Origin: Pseudoalteromonas sp. SMS1
GTDB lineage: Bacteria; Pseudomonadota; Gammaproteobacteria; Enterobacterales; Alteromonadaceae
NCBI RefSeq assembly: GCF_021530565.1
Contig: NZ_JAKGBI010000002.1
Coordinates: 248,001-312,000 of the forward strand
Reading direction: 5' to 3'
Length of the DNA stretch: 64,000 nt
Position 1 is the stretch's first letter, and the number at the start of each line of letters is the position of its first letter. Positions 38,087 through 47,730 of this stretch are shown here, piece by piece. Below the pieces are notes generated by a model. It saw nothing but the letters and a program-made list of their open reading frames with translations. It had not been told where the DNA came from and ran no database searches. The translations under genes were made by a program, and so were the position numbers.

Positions 38087-39421
38087 CTACAGACTCTTTA
38101 GTTGGCTTGATGGCTGTATTTGGCTTGCGCGGTATATTGGCCACAACCCAAATAAAAGTGAGGTACTCATAGCTAAACCGACCGTACCAACCATAAGGAA
38201 TATGTCCATCGTCATTACACTCTGATGTAAATTAGAGAACATGTCGGCCAATACTGACAGTCCAACTTGCGCGAATAGAAGGCCCAGTACTCCCCCCACT
38301 AAGCCGATAAATATTGATTCAAAGCCAAATTGTATAATGATGTCTTTTTTACTTGCTCCCACCGCTCTGCGCAGGCCAATCTCTCCCCCTTTGCCGTGGA
38401 ACTTGGTCATCATTAAACTCATGACATTACATAAGCATGCCAATAAAAATGCCAATGAAAACCAGATCCCCATGATATTTTCGTTGCTCAGCGCACCTTC
38501 TTTCTCTAAGTATTCAGGTACAGTCATAAGACGATTGGGCTCTGGCCGAGCAAACCGCCCAACTTTACGTTGTTCCTCGGAGTAATCAGATAAAAAACCA
38601 AAGTAGTCATCTTTCTTATCCACGGAGTCAAACTCAACCCATAAGTGAAGCCAAACACACTCTGAAAGTAATAAATCTGCCAGTGTAGAGTTCGGATCAT
38701 CGCCCCAACATGAAAAGCCCATTGACGTCGGTGAAAATAGCGCATTGCGAATTTGTGACTCTAACGGCACAAAGTAACGCAGCGTAGACTGATACATTAA
38801 ATATCGATGCGTATAAAAACGTGGCGTTGGCTGCCAGTCGTCGATAACACCCACGACCCGAAAGAGCAACGTACCAACGTGTACTTCTTTGCCAACAGAG
38901 TTTACCCCGTCAAATAAGCGATCATTCTCATGCTTAGACAGCACAATGACCTGCTCCCCCGTCAGATCAGCTTCTTTACTCCAAGTGCCACCATAGATAA
39001 AAGGGACACCAAACATATCAAAAAAGTCACGGGTCGTAGAGCGTATAGGATGTAGCTGTGCATCACGAACATCCGATGTGGTTGTACGGATCATATCTGA
39101 AAATTGTGCAAACAAGGTATGTTTATCGGCTTTATCGGCTTTGAGCAGCGCCATTGCATCTTGGTAGGTCAACGTGCTAGGAATATCATTTTTACCATTG
39201 CGTCGATAGCCATAGGGTTGAGTGGGATCCCATGAATTCAGATGTACCATCGCGACACGGTCACTTTTATGAGGAAGCGGGTCCTGTGCCATCATATACC
39301 CGACGGTAATTGTAATCATGGCAGCAGCGATACCAATCGCAATCGTGCCTATCATTAGCATACTTAACAGTGGCGTTTTTCTGAGGCTAAGCCAAGCCAG
39401 CTTGATGTAATAACCAACCAT
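38087..39421 (-). CDS. ABC transporter permease, FtsX/MacB type (unit A, first permease)
   Basis: The 444-residue protein has the same plan: N-terminal helix (MLMIGTIAIGIAAAMITITVGYMM), large periplasmic domain and three C-terminal helices with GGEIGLRRAVGASKKDIIIQFGFESIFIGLVGG. Ends QIQPSSQLKSL, identical to the ending of its paralogue at 41671-43002. 8 bp from the ATPase gene upstream and 9 bp from the second permease, so it is one operon. Two different permeases suggest a heterodimer. A conserved Cys pair lies in the periplasmic part (FSCWGDDP, LLSECVWLHLW). Confidence 0.9.
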   Translation of the reverse strand: MVGYYIKLAWLSLRKTPLLSMLMIGTIAIGIAAAMITITVGYMMAQDPLPHKSDRVAMVHLNSWDPTQPYGYRRNGKNDIPSTLTYQDAMALLKADKADKHTLFAQFSDMIRTTTSDVRDAQLHPIRSTTRDFFDMFGVPFIYGGTWSKEADLTGEQVIVLSKHENDRLFDGVNSVGKEVHVGTLLFRVVGVIDDWQPTPRFYTHRYLMYQSTLRYFVPLESQIRNALFSPTSMGFSCWGDDPNSTLADLLLSECVWLHLWVEFDSVDKKDDYFGFLSDYSEEQRKVGRFARPEPNRLMTVPEYLEKEGALSNENIMGIWFSLAFLLACLCNVMSLMMTKFHGKGGEIGLRRAVGASKKDIIIQFGFESIFIGLVGGVLGLLFAQVGLSVLADMFSNLHQSVMTMDIFLMVGTVGLAMSTSLLFGLWPIYRASQIQPSSQLKSL

Positions 39422-39429
39422 GTAAACCT

Positions 39430-40113
39430 CTATGCTGTGAGCGCTAGTTGTTGCTCTGTAAGATAACCGTCTCGTATTTCAACAACACGACCTGCTTGTC
39501 GCGCTTGATCCATATCGTGTGTCACCATTAGGATGCTCGTGCCCTGTTGATTGATATCTTTTAACAGAGCCATGATCCCATCTGCCATTTTTGAGTCCAA
39601 ATTCCCAGTCGGTTCATCCGCCAATAGAAACGATGGGCTGCCAGCCAACGCGCGCGCAATCGCAACACGTTGCTGTTGTCCGCCAGATAGCTGCTGAGGG
39701 TAATGGGATTTTCGTCCTGCCAATCCCACTTTTTCGAGTGCTTCCATTACACGCTGCGCTCGCACTTTGCGACTGAAAGTCCTATAGCGCAAGGGCATCT
39801 CAATATTATCGAATAAGTTAAGCTCAGGAATTAAATTAAAACTCTGAAAGATAAACCCTATTTTTTGATTTCTTAACGATGATTTACTTCTATCAGATAA
39901 TCCGGTGATGTCTTTTCCATCGAGGTAATACTGGCCTTCACTGTGCGCTTCTAGCAAGCCCGCAATATTCAAAAAGGTGGTTTTCCCCGAGCCAGACGGT
40001 CCTACAATTGCAACAAACTCACCTTGTGAGATATCTAGATCAAAAGGCTGCAATGCTTGCGTTTCCACCGTCTTTGTAACAAATGATTTTGCAACTCCTC
40101 GCATTTTTAGCAT
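39430..40113 (-). CDS. ABC transporter ATPase, LolD/MacB type (unit A)
   Basis: About 227 residues from ATG 40113, chosen because AAAGGATATAAC lies before it and the N-terminus then aligns with its two paralogues. Walker A GPSGSGKTT, signature LSGGQQQRVAIARAL, Walker B LLADEPTGNLDS and switch His MVTHD are complete. It powers the two permeases encoded downstream. Highly similar to the ATPases at 43011-43700 and 44053-44766, showing duplication within the locus. Confidence 0.95.
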   Translation of the reverse strand: MLKMRGVAKSFVTKTVETQALQPFDLDISQGEFVAIVGPSGSGKTTFLNIAGLLEAHSEGQYYLDGKDITGLSDRSKSSLRNQKIGFIFQSFNLIPELNLFDNIEMPLRYRTFSRKVRAQRVMEALEKVGLAGRKSHYPQQLSGGQQQRVAIARALAGSPSFLLADEPTGNLDSKMADGIMALLKDINQQGTSILMVTHDMDQARQAGRVVEIRDGYLTEQQLALTA

Positions 40114-40415
40114 GTTATATCCTTTCGCGTTTTCACTAATCGTCTGCAGCATTTCGCTATATCCCATTGAATATTAGAGTAATGAAAAAGAATATAGCTT
40201 GCTATCTCTGCATAATAATCGCTGTAACAGTTGGACAAATGAGCAAAAGTACCCAAAAAACAGCCGAGACATTGTAAATTAAAACCAACAACTAGAACAC
40301 AAAATTAATAAATATTTTACTTTGAATTAAATAATTCACTTGATGTGGCTTTACATAAGGAACCAAATCGTGGGAATGAGGCAATGACTGGCAGATAGTG
40401 CGTAAATGACTGATG

Positions 40416-40444
40416 GGAGCCCAAATACATATAGATTGGGCTCC
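40416..40444 (-). terminator. Inverted repeat at the end of ABC unit B
   Basis: Perfect 9-bp arms GGAGCCCAA and TTGGGCTCC with an 11-base loop, 6 bp downstream of the last permease stop of unit B on the minus strand. It suggests that units A and B are transcribed separately. In the rest of 40114-40450 (337 bases) I see no gene; it probably holds the unit A promoter. Confidence 0.55.
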
Positions 40445-40450
40445 GTTAAA

Positions 40451-41659
40451 TTATACAGAGCGAGTCGCTTCAGCAGGTGAGATACTCGCAGCGCGAATTG
40501 CAGGTTGCAATACGGCCAAAAAACCAGCTAGGAAGATAATTACACCGCCATAAACCAAATAAAGACCAGGGACCGGTTCTAATTGAAAATGTGCCACTAA
40601 CAAATTATTTGCCACCACAGCCAACACCACACCCAAAACAATACCACATAGGTTTATAACTGCATTTTCAATAACATAATAGCGGACAATGGCAATTTGG
40701 CTTGCTCCTAGCGCTCTACGAGTGCCAATTTGTTTGCGCCTTTTCAAAATAGCAAAGCGTGTCTGACCAAACACACCAAGCATCGTTATGAGTGCGAGGC
40801 CCAAAACTACCGCTTTCAATGTACTATACGCCGCCACTTGAGCACGATATGCTTTTTCTCTCGAGTCCGTCATCACTTCTAAATGATCAACGGTACGTCT
40901 GGGCTCCTGCATAACAACATCCATCACGTCCTGCATACTTTTGTCGATGTTATCTCCTTGAATTCTTACTAATATAGAAACTTCCGGGGTAATGAAAACA
41001 TTTGAAAACAACACATTAAAGCTTCTATTTTTCCAAAAGCTCCATGGGCCAATTAGATGCTCCACCACCCCCCTAACCGGTTGTGCATCCTCGTCAAGAA
41101 AAATAGTTTCCCCAATAACTTGCCGCCAATCGTCTGGGTATAACTGTTCAGCCAATACCTTCGTGATTATTACACCAGACGGCACATCTAACCCGAAATT
41201 ATATAACCGTCGTTCATCATTAATTGTAAATCCTTCACCTGCAATTAGCTCTAGCCCCATTGTCTCTAGCGATTGATAACTACCAGAATAAAAAGCTGCT
41301 TTTGTCACGTAACCCACCGCATCTCGCTCCAAGCGAATCTCATGACCGGCGCCTCGCTCTGAAAAAGGAATGGAGCTAAGTGCAACAGCACCGCTTACGC
41401 TATCCAGTGCCTTGATTGCGTCTAAATCTCTAAACAAACTTGTTTTCTTTTCTTCTCGCGTGCCATGTAAAGACATTTGAAACCAAAACAGTTCGTTTTC
41501 AGCCAAGCCGCTGGGCACATTAATCTCATCGCTTTTTTGCAATAACATAAATACCGCATTCACCAATATTGTGAACGTCACTGCAATTTGTAGCATGAGC
41601 AATAACGGCGCCGTTTTTGCGCGTAGTAAGGACTTGATGATAGGTTGTAGATCTTTCAT
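40451..41659 (-). CDS. ABC transporter permease, FtsX/MacB type (unit B, second permease)
   Basis: About 402 residues from ATG 41659 (AAGGAGCGATAAA precedes it; an in-frame upstream start would overlap the previous gene). Paralogue of the permease at 36869-38077: N-terminal MKDLQPIIKSLLRAKTAPLLLMLQIA, periplasmic domain, and C-terminal ILKRRKQIGTRRALGASQIAIVRYYVIENAV. Same length as the unit A copy, but the periplasmic domain is clearly diverged, consistent with a different ligand. Confidence 0.9.
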   Translation of the reverse strand: MKDLQPIIKSLLRAKTAPLLLMLQIAVTFTILVNAVFMLLQKSDEINVPSGLAENELFWFQMSLHGTREEKKTSLFRDLDAIKALDSVSGAVALSSIPFSERGAGHEIRLERDAVGYVTKAAFYSGSYQSLETMGLELIAGEGFTINDERRLYNFGLDVPSGVIITKVLAEQLYPDDWRQVIGETIFLDEDAQPVRGVVEHLIGPWSFWKNRSFNVLFSNVFITPEVSILVRIQGDNIDKSMQDVMDVVMQEPRRTVDHLEVMTDSREKAYRAQVAAYSTLKAVVLGLALITMLGVFGQTRFAILKRRKQIGTRRALGASQIAIVRYYVIENAVINLCGIVLGVVLAVVANNLLVAHFQLEPVPGLYLVYGGVIIFLAGFLAVLQPAIRAASISPAEATRSV

Positions 41660-41670
41660 TTTATCGCTCC

Positions 41671-43002
41671 TTACAAACTTTTTAATTGGCTTGATGGTTG
41701 AATCTGACACGCCTTATAAATTGGGTATAAGCCAAAAACAGTACTGGCCAATACAGAGGAACCAATTGTCAGTAGCATCAATGACAAGTTCATTTCCATC
41801 AATCCAGCGTGTAGGTGGCTATATACTTCGGACGTGACATACAAGCCAAGCAGCGCGAGAACTAAACCAATCGCCCCGCCAGCTAAGCCAATAATTACTG
41901 TTTCACAAAAAAATTGCCTCGCGATATCGACTTTACTCGCCCCCACAGCACGCCGTAATCCCACTTCGGCGCCTTTACCATGGAACTTTGTCATCATCAA
42001 ACTCATCGTATTTAGTAAACAAGCGATAAGAAAAGCCATTGCTAACCAGACCGCGATTCGCCCGTCTTTATTGACGACTTCGTTGTACTCTATAAACTCC
42101 GCCACATTCATGACACGGTTCATTTGTTCACGCTGGAAACGACCAAGTGCTTTCTGCTCTTGAGCATACCTATTTATGTATGCAAGGTAGTCATCACGAA
42201 GTTCTGCTGAGGCTAGCTCAACCCAATAGAACAGCCATACACATTCAGATGCTTTTAATGCGTTCAAATCAATCAGGTCAGCGCCCCCCCAACAGTAAAC
42301 ACTCCCATCAGTACCTGAGAGCCAATCATTGTTTATGCTGGACTGAAATGGCACAAATAAACCTCTCGGTTCTGAGTAAGAGTCTGAACGCTCGGTATAA
42401 AACCGAGGTAAAGGCAGCCATTCATCTAACACCCCAACAACCCGATAAATTAAACCGCCAATAACCACTTCTCGACCCAGTGAGTTCTCACCTTGAAATA
42501 ACTGTTCATTTTTCTTTTTTGATAACACAACGATCTGACTGCCTTGACTATCATCACTTGCATCCCAGGGAGAGCCATATAAAAATGGCACGTTCAGCAT
42601 ACTAAAAAATTCATGCGTTGTTGGCCTAAGGTACGTCATCGTTGCTTGCCCGCGGGGCTGCGCTGCACTTCTCACCATCGCTTTGTGAAAACTAATGATG
42701 GTTTGTTTATGTGCTCTTTGATCTGTATATAAGTTTGTTGCATCCTGATAGGTCATAAAGATAGGAATATCTTCTTTGCCATCTTTCATTCGATACCCGA
42801 CATTTGGATCCCAACTACTAAGATGAACCGTAAAAAGTCGATCGCTTTTACCGGGTACAGGGTCTTGAGTCATCATGTAGTTAACCGTGTACGTGATCAT
42901 CGTCGCAGCAATGCCAATGGCAATTGTCGCAATCATTAAAAAACTCAACAAGGGCGTTTTTCTGATGCTTAGCATCGCTAGTTTAAAATAGTAAAGAAGC
43001 AT
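41671..43002 (-). CDS. ABC transporter permease, FtsX/MacB type (unit B, first permease)
   Basis: About 443 residues from ATG 43002, after GAGGACAGGT. Paralogue of 38087-39421, with the same ends (SIRKTPLLSFLMIATIAIGIAATM and CQIQPSSQLKSL) and the FtsX signature GAEVGLRRAVGASKVDIARQFF. The periplasmic domain keeps the Cys-containing YCWGG and SECVWLFYW elements. It overlaps the ATPase stop by 10 bp on the coding strand. With the other permease it forms the transmembrane pair of unit B. Confidence 0.9.
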   Translation of the reverse strand: MLLYYFKLAMLSIRKTPLLSFLMIATIAIGIAATMITYTVNYMMTQDPVPGKSDRLFTVHLSSWDPNVGYRMKDGKEDIPIFMTYQDATNLYTDQRAHKQTIISFHKAMVRSAAQPRGQATMTYLRPTTHEFFSMLNVPFLYGSPWDASDDSQGSQIVVLSKKKNEQLFQGENSLGREVVIGGLIYRVVGVLDEWLPLPRFYTERSDSYSEPRGLFVPFQSSINNDWLSGTDGSVYCWGGADLIDLNALKASECVWLFYWVELASAELRDDYLAYINRYAQEQKALGRFQREQMNRVMNVAEFIEYNEVVNKDGRIAVWLAMAFLIACLLNTMSLMMTKFHGKGAEVGLRRAVGASKVDIARQFFCETVIIGLAGGAIGLVLALLGLYVTSEVYSHLHAGLMEMNLSLMLLTIGSSVLASTVFGLYPIYKACQIQPSSQLKSL

Positions 43003-43010
43003 ACCTGTCC

Positions 43011-43700
43011 TCACGCAACCACTTTCTCAACTTGTTTACTTTCGGTCAGAACACCATCTTTGATCTCAACAATACGGTCTGCCTGTGCTGCTTGTTGTAA
43101 ATCATGTGTAACCATTAAAATACTTGTACCCGACGCATTTATATCTTTGAGTAAAGACATAATCCCGTCAGCCATGTTTGAGTCCAAATTACCGGTGGGC
43201 TCATCGGCCAGTAAAAAGGCAGGGCTTCCAGCGAGCGCTCTGGCAATCGCGACACGCTGTTGCTGTCCCCCGGATAATTGTTGAGGGTAATGCGTTTGTC
43301 GATTTGCGAGACCCACTTGCGTTAATGCCTCAATCACTCGACTTTTGCGTTCTTTTGCTGAAAACGTACGATAGCGTAAAGGCATTTCGACATTGTCGAA
43401 TAAATTCAATTCTGGTATTAAATTAAAACTTTGAAAAATAAATCCTATTTGTTCATTTCGAAGGCGTGACTTTTGCGTGTCTGATAAATGGGTCACATCC
43501 TGATTATTAAGAAAATAGCTGCCCTCGGAGTAGTCTTCGAGTAGCCCCGCTATATTCAGAAAAGTCGTCTTCCCCGATCCCGATGGGCCAACTACCGCCA
43601 CAAAATCACCCGCTTCAATATCTAAACTAAAGGGCTGTAGCGCCTGAGTTTTAACAGTATCGGTTAAATATATTTTGGCAATATTTGACATTTTTAACAT
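43011..43700 (-). CDS. ABC transporter ATPase, LolD/MacB type (unit B)
   Basis: About 229 residues from ATG 43700 (AAGGAATAATT precedes it). Complete Walker A GPSGSGKTT, LSGGQQQRVAIARAL, LLADEPTGNLDS and MVTHD. The first residues MLKMSNIAKIYLTDTVKTQALQPF align with the unit A ATPase. First gene of the second ATPase-permease-permease unit. Confidence 0.95.
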   Translation of the reverse strand: MLKMSNIAKIYLTDTVKTQALQPFSLDIEAGDFVAVVGPSGSGKTTFLNIAGLLEDYSEGSYFLNNQDVTHLSDTQKSRLRNEQIGFIFQSFNLIPELNLFDNVEMPLRYRTFSAKERKSRVIEALTQVGLANRQTHYPQQLSGGQQQRVAIARALAGSPAFLLADEPTGNLDSNMADGIMSLLKDINASGTSILMVTHDLQQAAQADRIVEIKDGVLTESKQVEKVVA

Positions 43701-44052
43701 AATTATTCCTTGTAACTTGTGCTTAAACTGGTGAGGACTTTCCATCGCCCAAATGTGCTCAATTGCAATTTAATACGTTGATAAAAAACAATTTTAAATC
43801 AACCATCCACATTGTTCGTAAGAAATCAGTACCGACTGAGTACCACGCCCTGAAAGATACATAAATAGAACCTTAAAGTCACCAAAATAAAACAATAAGT
43901 TAATAAAGGTTGTCATCAAAATAATTGATAACCTGCTCACCCCATTTATCAGAGCACCTGATGACATCTTTGAAAATAGCCAATCCCGAAATTGAGTAGG
44001 GTCATTGTATGTACTGTGGCCAACACGTTTAGGCGCAAGCACTTCCCATTTG
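43701..44052 (-). other. Intergenic region between the lone ATPase and unit B
   Basis: 352 bases. It should hold the unit B promoter. An open frame at 43794-44042 (minus strand, 82 codons) has one hydrophobic stretch (LSIILMTTFINLLFYF) but no ribosome site or recognisable homology, so I do not call it a gene. It could be the rotted end of a permease gene once paired with the lone ATPase. Confidence 0.4.
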
Positions 44053-44766
44053 TTAGCTTAAGCCGCTTTCTGTGCGCCAGCGAGCAGCATAGTGCTTCAC
44101 ACTGCGTTCTTTTAAGATCCCGTCTCTTATTTCAATGGTGCGCTGTGCTCGCATCGCTAAAGTGGGGTCATGTGTGACCATTAGCAACGTCATACCTTGG
44201 CGATTTAACGCCATCAATATCGACATAATTTCTTCGGACTTAGTAGAATCTAAATTGCCTGTAGGCTCATCAGCCAACAGTATAGAGGGGTTACCAACAA
44301 TCGCGCGAGCGATTGCCGCTCGTTGTTGCTGCCCACCTGATAATTGATGTGGTTTGTGATCTGCTCGACTAGCCAGCCCTACCGCTTCTAAAGCGCAGAG
44401 AACGCGGTGTTTGCGCAGCTTGGCAGAGAGCTTTCTATATCTCAGAGGAACTTCAACATTGTCATAGATATTTAGTTCAGGAATTAAATTAAAACTTTGA
44501 AATATATAACCAATTTTAGTATTTCTCAGTCGAGCTTTTTGCTTATCACTGAAAGCTAAAACTGACTCTCCGTCCAATAAGTAACGCCCGTAACAAGGGA
44601 CTTCCAACAACCCGATGATATTTAAAAAAGTTGTTTTTCCGGCCCCGGAAGGACCAACAACAGAAATAAAATCACCTTGCTGTATGTCTAAGTTAAATGG
44701 CTGAAGGGCTTGCGTGTGTATCGTATCTGTTGTGTAACTCTTAACCACTTCAGACATACTAAGCAT
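44053..44766 (-). CDS. ABC transporter ATPase, LolD/MacB type, without adjacent permease
   Basis: About 237 residues from ATG 44766, which aligns with the paralogues (MLSMSEVVKSYTTDTIHTQALQPF); a GTG two codons upstream after AGGGATAT is an alternative. All motifs are intact: GPSGAGKTT, LSGGQQQRAAIARAI, LLADEPTGNLDS, MVTHD. Compared with the other two it has an Ala in the Walker A loop, a Cys-containing EVPCYGRYLL insert and a longer C-terminal tail. No permease follows it. It may share the permeases of units A or B, or be the survivor of a third unit. Confidence 0.9.
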   Translation of the reverse strand: MLSMSEVVKSYTTDTIHTQALQPFNLDIQQGDFISVVGPSGAGKTTFLNIIGLLEVPCYGRYLLDGESVLAFSDKQKARLRNTKIGYIFQSFNLIPELNIYDNVEVPLRYRKLSAKLRKHRVLCALEAVGLASRADHKPHQLSGGQQQRAAIARAIVGNPSILLADEPTGNLDSTKSEEIMSILMALNRQGMTLLMVTHDPTLAMRAQRTIEIRDGILKERSVKHYAARWRTESGLS

Positions 44767-45091
44767 AGGCACATATCCCTAACTGAATTATTCAAACTTT
44801 TACTAACACAATATCATCTTTACACAACTAATCTCGACGACTCAACTTAAAACAGTCGCCACTTTTTTAAAAAGCCCCAACAAAATCCGCGGTAGAATAT
44901 GATGTTATGGTTTTAACCCCCATTGAGCTGCTTGATATACGTGGCATGAACTTGCGTTTTGCAAGTCAGGCATACTGTTGCAGGTTGACGTTCAAACACC
45001 CGTCAACCAACATCAAAAATAGCCTTTCAAGGAGGTGAGTGCGCAGTACAGTATAGGTGTTGTACTGCGTATATCAGCTGCTGTCTGTGTA
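44767..45091. other. Intergenic region with three inverted repeats
   Basis: 325 bases between the lone ATPase start and the metH C-terminal gene stop, without a supported ORF. It has three successive hairpins: ACTTGC/GCAAGT at 44950-44966, GGTTGACG/CGTCAACC at 44983-45008 and CGCAGTACA/TGTACTGCG at 45042-45069. The last is 22 bp after the metH stop and may end the methionine operon. An AAGGAGGTGAG at 45029-45039 lies between the second and third. A small RNA is possible but not shown. Confidence 0.5.
45042..45069 (-). terminator. Inverted repeat after the methionine synthase genes
   Basis: Perfect 9-bp arms CGCAGTACA and TGTACTGCG around a 10-base loop, just downstream of the stop on the minus strand. 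No T tract. Confidence 0.5.
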
Positions 45092-47719
45092 CTACGCGTC
45101 ATACCCTAAATTAGGTGACAACCAGCGCTCAGCTTCTTCCAACGGCATATTACTGCGCTTAGCATAGTCTTCGACCTGATCCTTTTGAATAGCAGCAACA
45201 GCAAAGTACTTCGAGTCAGGGTGAGAAAAATACCAACCAGAAACGGCAGCCCCAGGCCACATAGCGTAGGAGCTTGTCAGCTTCATACCGATGCGATTCT
45301 CAACATCTAAGAGCGCCCAAATTTTGCGCTTCTCAGTATGCTCTGGGCACGCTGGATAGCCAGGTGCGGGGCGAATGCCTTGATAGTTTTCTCGGATCAA
45401 CTCCTCATTTGTGAGGTGTTCATCAGCGGCAAAACCCCAGTACGCTTTGCGCACTTGTTCATGCAGATACTCCGCAAACGCCTCTGCTAATCTATCCGCA
45501 ACCGCTTTGACCATGATCTTATTATAATCGTCTTGCTGCGCATCAAACGCATCCGCGAGGGCATCTTCTTCAAGCCCCCCCGTCACTGCAAAAGCGCCAA
45601 AGTAGTCATCAACCCCTTTTGGCGCGATATAGTCAGCTAAGCAGTAATTTGGAAAATCAGTCTTTTCGGTTTGTTGGCGAAGCTGACAAGAGCGTAACAA
45701 TACGTCGGAGCGAGACTCATCTTTATAGATTTCAATGTCGTCTTCCACACGATTAGCAGGAAACAACCCGATGACACCAAGAGGTTGTAACTTGCCGCTG
45801 CGCTCTAGGTCGTCTAGCATCGCATTCGCGTCTGCAAACAACTTTTTAGCCTCTTCTCCGACAATTTCGTCCTCAAGAATACGCGGATACTTACCCGCCA
45901 GCGACCACGTCATAAAGTACGGCGTCCAGTCGATATACTTGCGTAAAGTCTGAATGCTCACATCCTTAAACTCAGTGATCCCAAGTTTCTTCGGCTTGGG
46001 TGGTGTGTAATTATCCCAATCAAGTTTCACCGCATTATCACGTGCACGGGCCAAAGTAACAGGCTTTGAACGCGGCTTCTTACGCGCTTGTTGCTCACGT
46101 ACTTTGACATATTCGTTGGCGGTTTTCTCTAAAAATGCCGGTTTTTGTGTGGCACTGAGTAGACTAGACACCACGCCTACTGCGCGGCTCGCATTATTCA
46201 CATAAATAACGCCCTTGTCGTATTGAGGTTCAATCTTAACCGCAGTATGCGCTTTAGATGTTGTTGCACCACCAATTAGTAACGGTATTTCAAAGCCACG
46301 ACGCGTCATTTCTTTTGCCACATGCACCATTTCGTCAAGCGATGGGGTGATAAGACCAGACAGTCCAATTGCATCGGCACTTTCCTCAATGGCAGTTTGT
46401 AATATTTTTTCTGCGGGCACCATTACCCCGAGATCAATGACTTCGTAGTTGTTACATTGCAGTACAACACCCACAATATTTTTGCCGATATCATGTACAT
46501 CACCTTTTACCGTTGCCATGATAATTTTACCATTACTGGCGCCTTCTTCTTTCTCGGCTTCAATAAACGGGTCCAGATAAGCAACCGCACGCTTCATCAC
46601 TCGAGCCGACTTAACAACTTGAGGTAAAAACATCTTACCGGCTCCAAATAAATCACCAACAACATTCATACCATCCATCAAAGGCCCTTCGATAACCTGA
46701 ATGGGTTTATCAAAGCTTACACGGCACTCTTCGGTATCTTCTTCTATGTATTCAGTGATGCCTTTAACCAAAGCATGCTCTAGTCTCTTAGCTACTGGCC
46801 AAGTGCGCCACGCGAGATCTTCTTTCTTCTCAGCTTGTGCCATACCTGAGTATTTGGGGGCAATATCTACCAAACGCTCACCCGCCCCAGGGTCAGTGTT
46901 AAGGACCACGTCTTCAACGGCATTTCTCAATTCAAGCGGAATATCGTCGTATACAGCTAACTGGCTGGCATTTACAATCCCCATGTCCATACCTGCTTTT
47001 ATCGCATGATATAAAAACACCGAGTGAATCGCTTCTCGCACAGGATTATTGCCACGAAATGAGAATGATACATTAGATACACCGCCAGACACCTTACAAT
47101 GTGGCAGATTCTGTTTAATCCGACGTGTCCCTTCAATAAATTCAACAGCGTAGTTATCATGCTCTTCAATACCTGTTGCAACAGCAAAGATATTCGGGTC
47201 AAAAATGATATCTTCTGGTGGGAAGCCCAGTTCATCTACCAATATTTTGTAAGAGCGCTGACAAATTTCAAACTTACGGTCCGCGGTTTCAGCTTGACCA
47301 ACTTCGTCAAACGCCATTACCACGACCGCGGCGCCGAAGCGCTTTAAGACTTTTGCTTGCTTTACAAAAGGTTCTCGCCCCTCTTTTAAAGAGATTGAGT
47401 TAACAATGGCTTTACCCTGAATACACTTCAGACCCGCGACGATGACATCCCATTTTGATGAGTCGACCATGATTGGGACTTTAGAAATCTCTGGTTCAGA
47501 GGCGATTAAGTTCAGGAATTTCACCATGGCCATTTTTGAATCCAACATGGCTTCATCCATATTGATATCAATGACCTGTGCGCCCCCTTCGACTTGCTCT
47601 CTCGCAACTTCCAGAGCGGTTTCGTAGTCTTCTTCTAAAATTAAGCGCTTAAAGCGCGCCGAACCGGTAACATTGGTTCTCTCACCGACATTGGTAAAAA
47701 TGGCTGTAGATTGCGTCAT
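45092..47719 (-). CDS. metH: Cobalamin-dependent methionine synthase, C-terminal component (folate, B12 and activation domains)
   Basis: The 875-residue protein corresponds to E. coli MetH from about residue 350 on. It has a pterin-binding TIM barrel ([18 protein letters not shown], residues ~10-27; [11 protein letters not shown]), a B12 domain with [11 protein letters not shown] (the DxHxxG motif whose His ligates cobalt), and the AdoMet-dependent reactivation domain ([31 protein letters not shown]). The homocysteine domain is missing here but is encoded by the gene 11 bp upstream. The complete enzyme must be a two-chain complex. It makes methionine from homocysteine and methyl-tetrahydrofolate. 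Confidence 0.95.
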   Translation of the reverse strand: MTQSTAIFTNVGERTNVTGSARFKRLILEEDYETALEVAREQVEGGAQVIDINMDEAMLDSKMAMVKFLNLIASEPEISKVPIMVDSSKWDVIVAGLKCIQGKAIVNSISLKEGREPFVKQAKVLKRFGAAVVVMAFDEVGQAETADRKFEICQRSYKILVDELGFPPEDIIFDPNIFAVATGIEEHDNYAVEFIEGTRRIKQNLPHCKVSGGVSNVSFSFRGNNPVREAIHSVFLYHAIKAGMDMGIVNASQLAVYDDIPLELRNAVEDVVLNTDPGAGERLVDIAPKYSGMAQAEKKEDLAWRTWPVAKRLEHALVKGITEYIEEDTEECRVSFDKPIQVIEGPLMDGMNVVGDLFGAGKMFLPQVVKSARVMKRAVAYLDPFIEAEKEEGASNGKIIMATVKGDVHDIGKNIVGVVLQCNNYEVIDLGVMVPAEKILQTAIEESADAIGLSGLITPSLDEMVHVAKEMTRRGFEIPLLIGGATTSKAHTAVKIEPQYDKGVIYVNNASRAVGVVSSLLSATQKPAFLEKTANEYVKVREQQARKKPRSKPVTLARARDNAVKLDWDNYTPPKPKKLGITEFKDVSIQTLRKYIDWTPYFMTWSLAGKYPRILEDEIVGEEAKKLFADANAMLDDLERSGKLQPLGVIGLFPANRVEDDIEIYKDESRSDVLLRSCQLRQQTEKTDFPNYCLADYIAPKGVDDYFGAFAVTGGLEEDALADAFDAQQDDYNKIMVKAVADRLAEAFAEYLHEQVRKAYWGFAADEHLTNEELIRENYQGIRPAPGYPACPEHTEKRKIWALLDVENRIGMKLTSSYAMWPGAAVSGWYFSHPDSKYFAVAAIQKDQVEDYAKRSNMPLEEAERWLSPNLGYDA

Positions 47720-47730
47720 AGTGATACTTC

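Noticed and set aside
43794..44042. 82-codon open frame on the minus strand between ABC genes
   Set aside because: No ribosome site or recognisable homology; only one hydrophobic stretch. Left as intergenic or permease remnant.
44943..44958. TGGCAT...TTGC resembling a sigma-54 promoter
   Set aside because: GG-to-GC spacing is one base short, and it points away from the minus-strand ABC genes.
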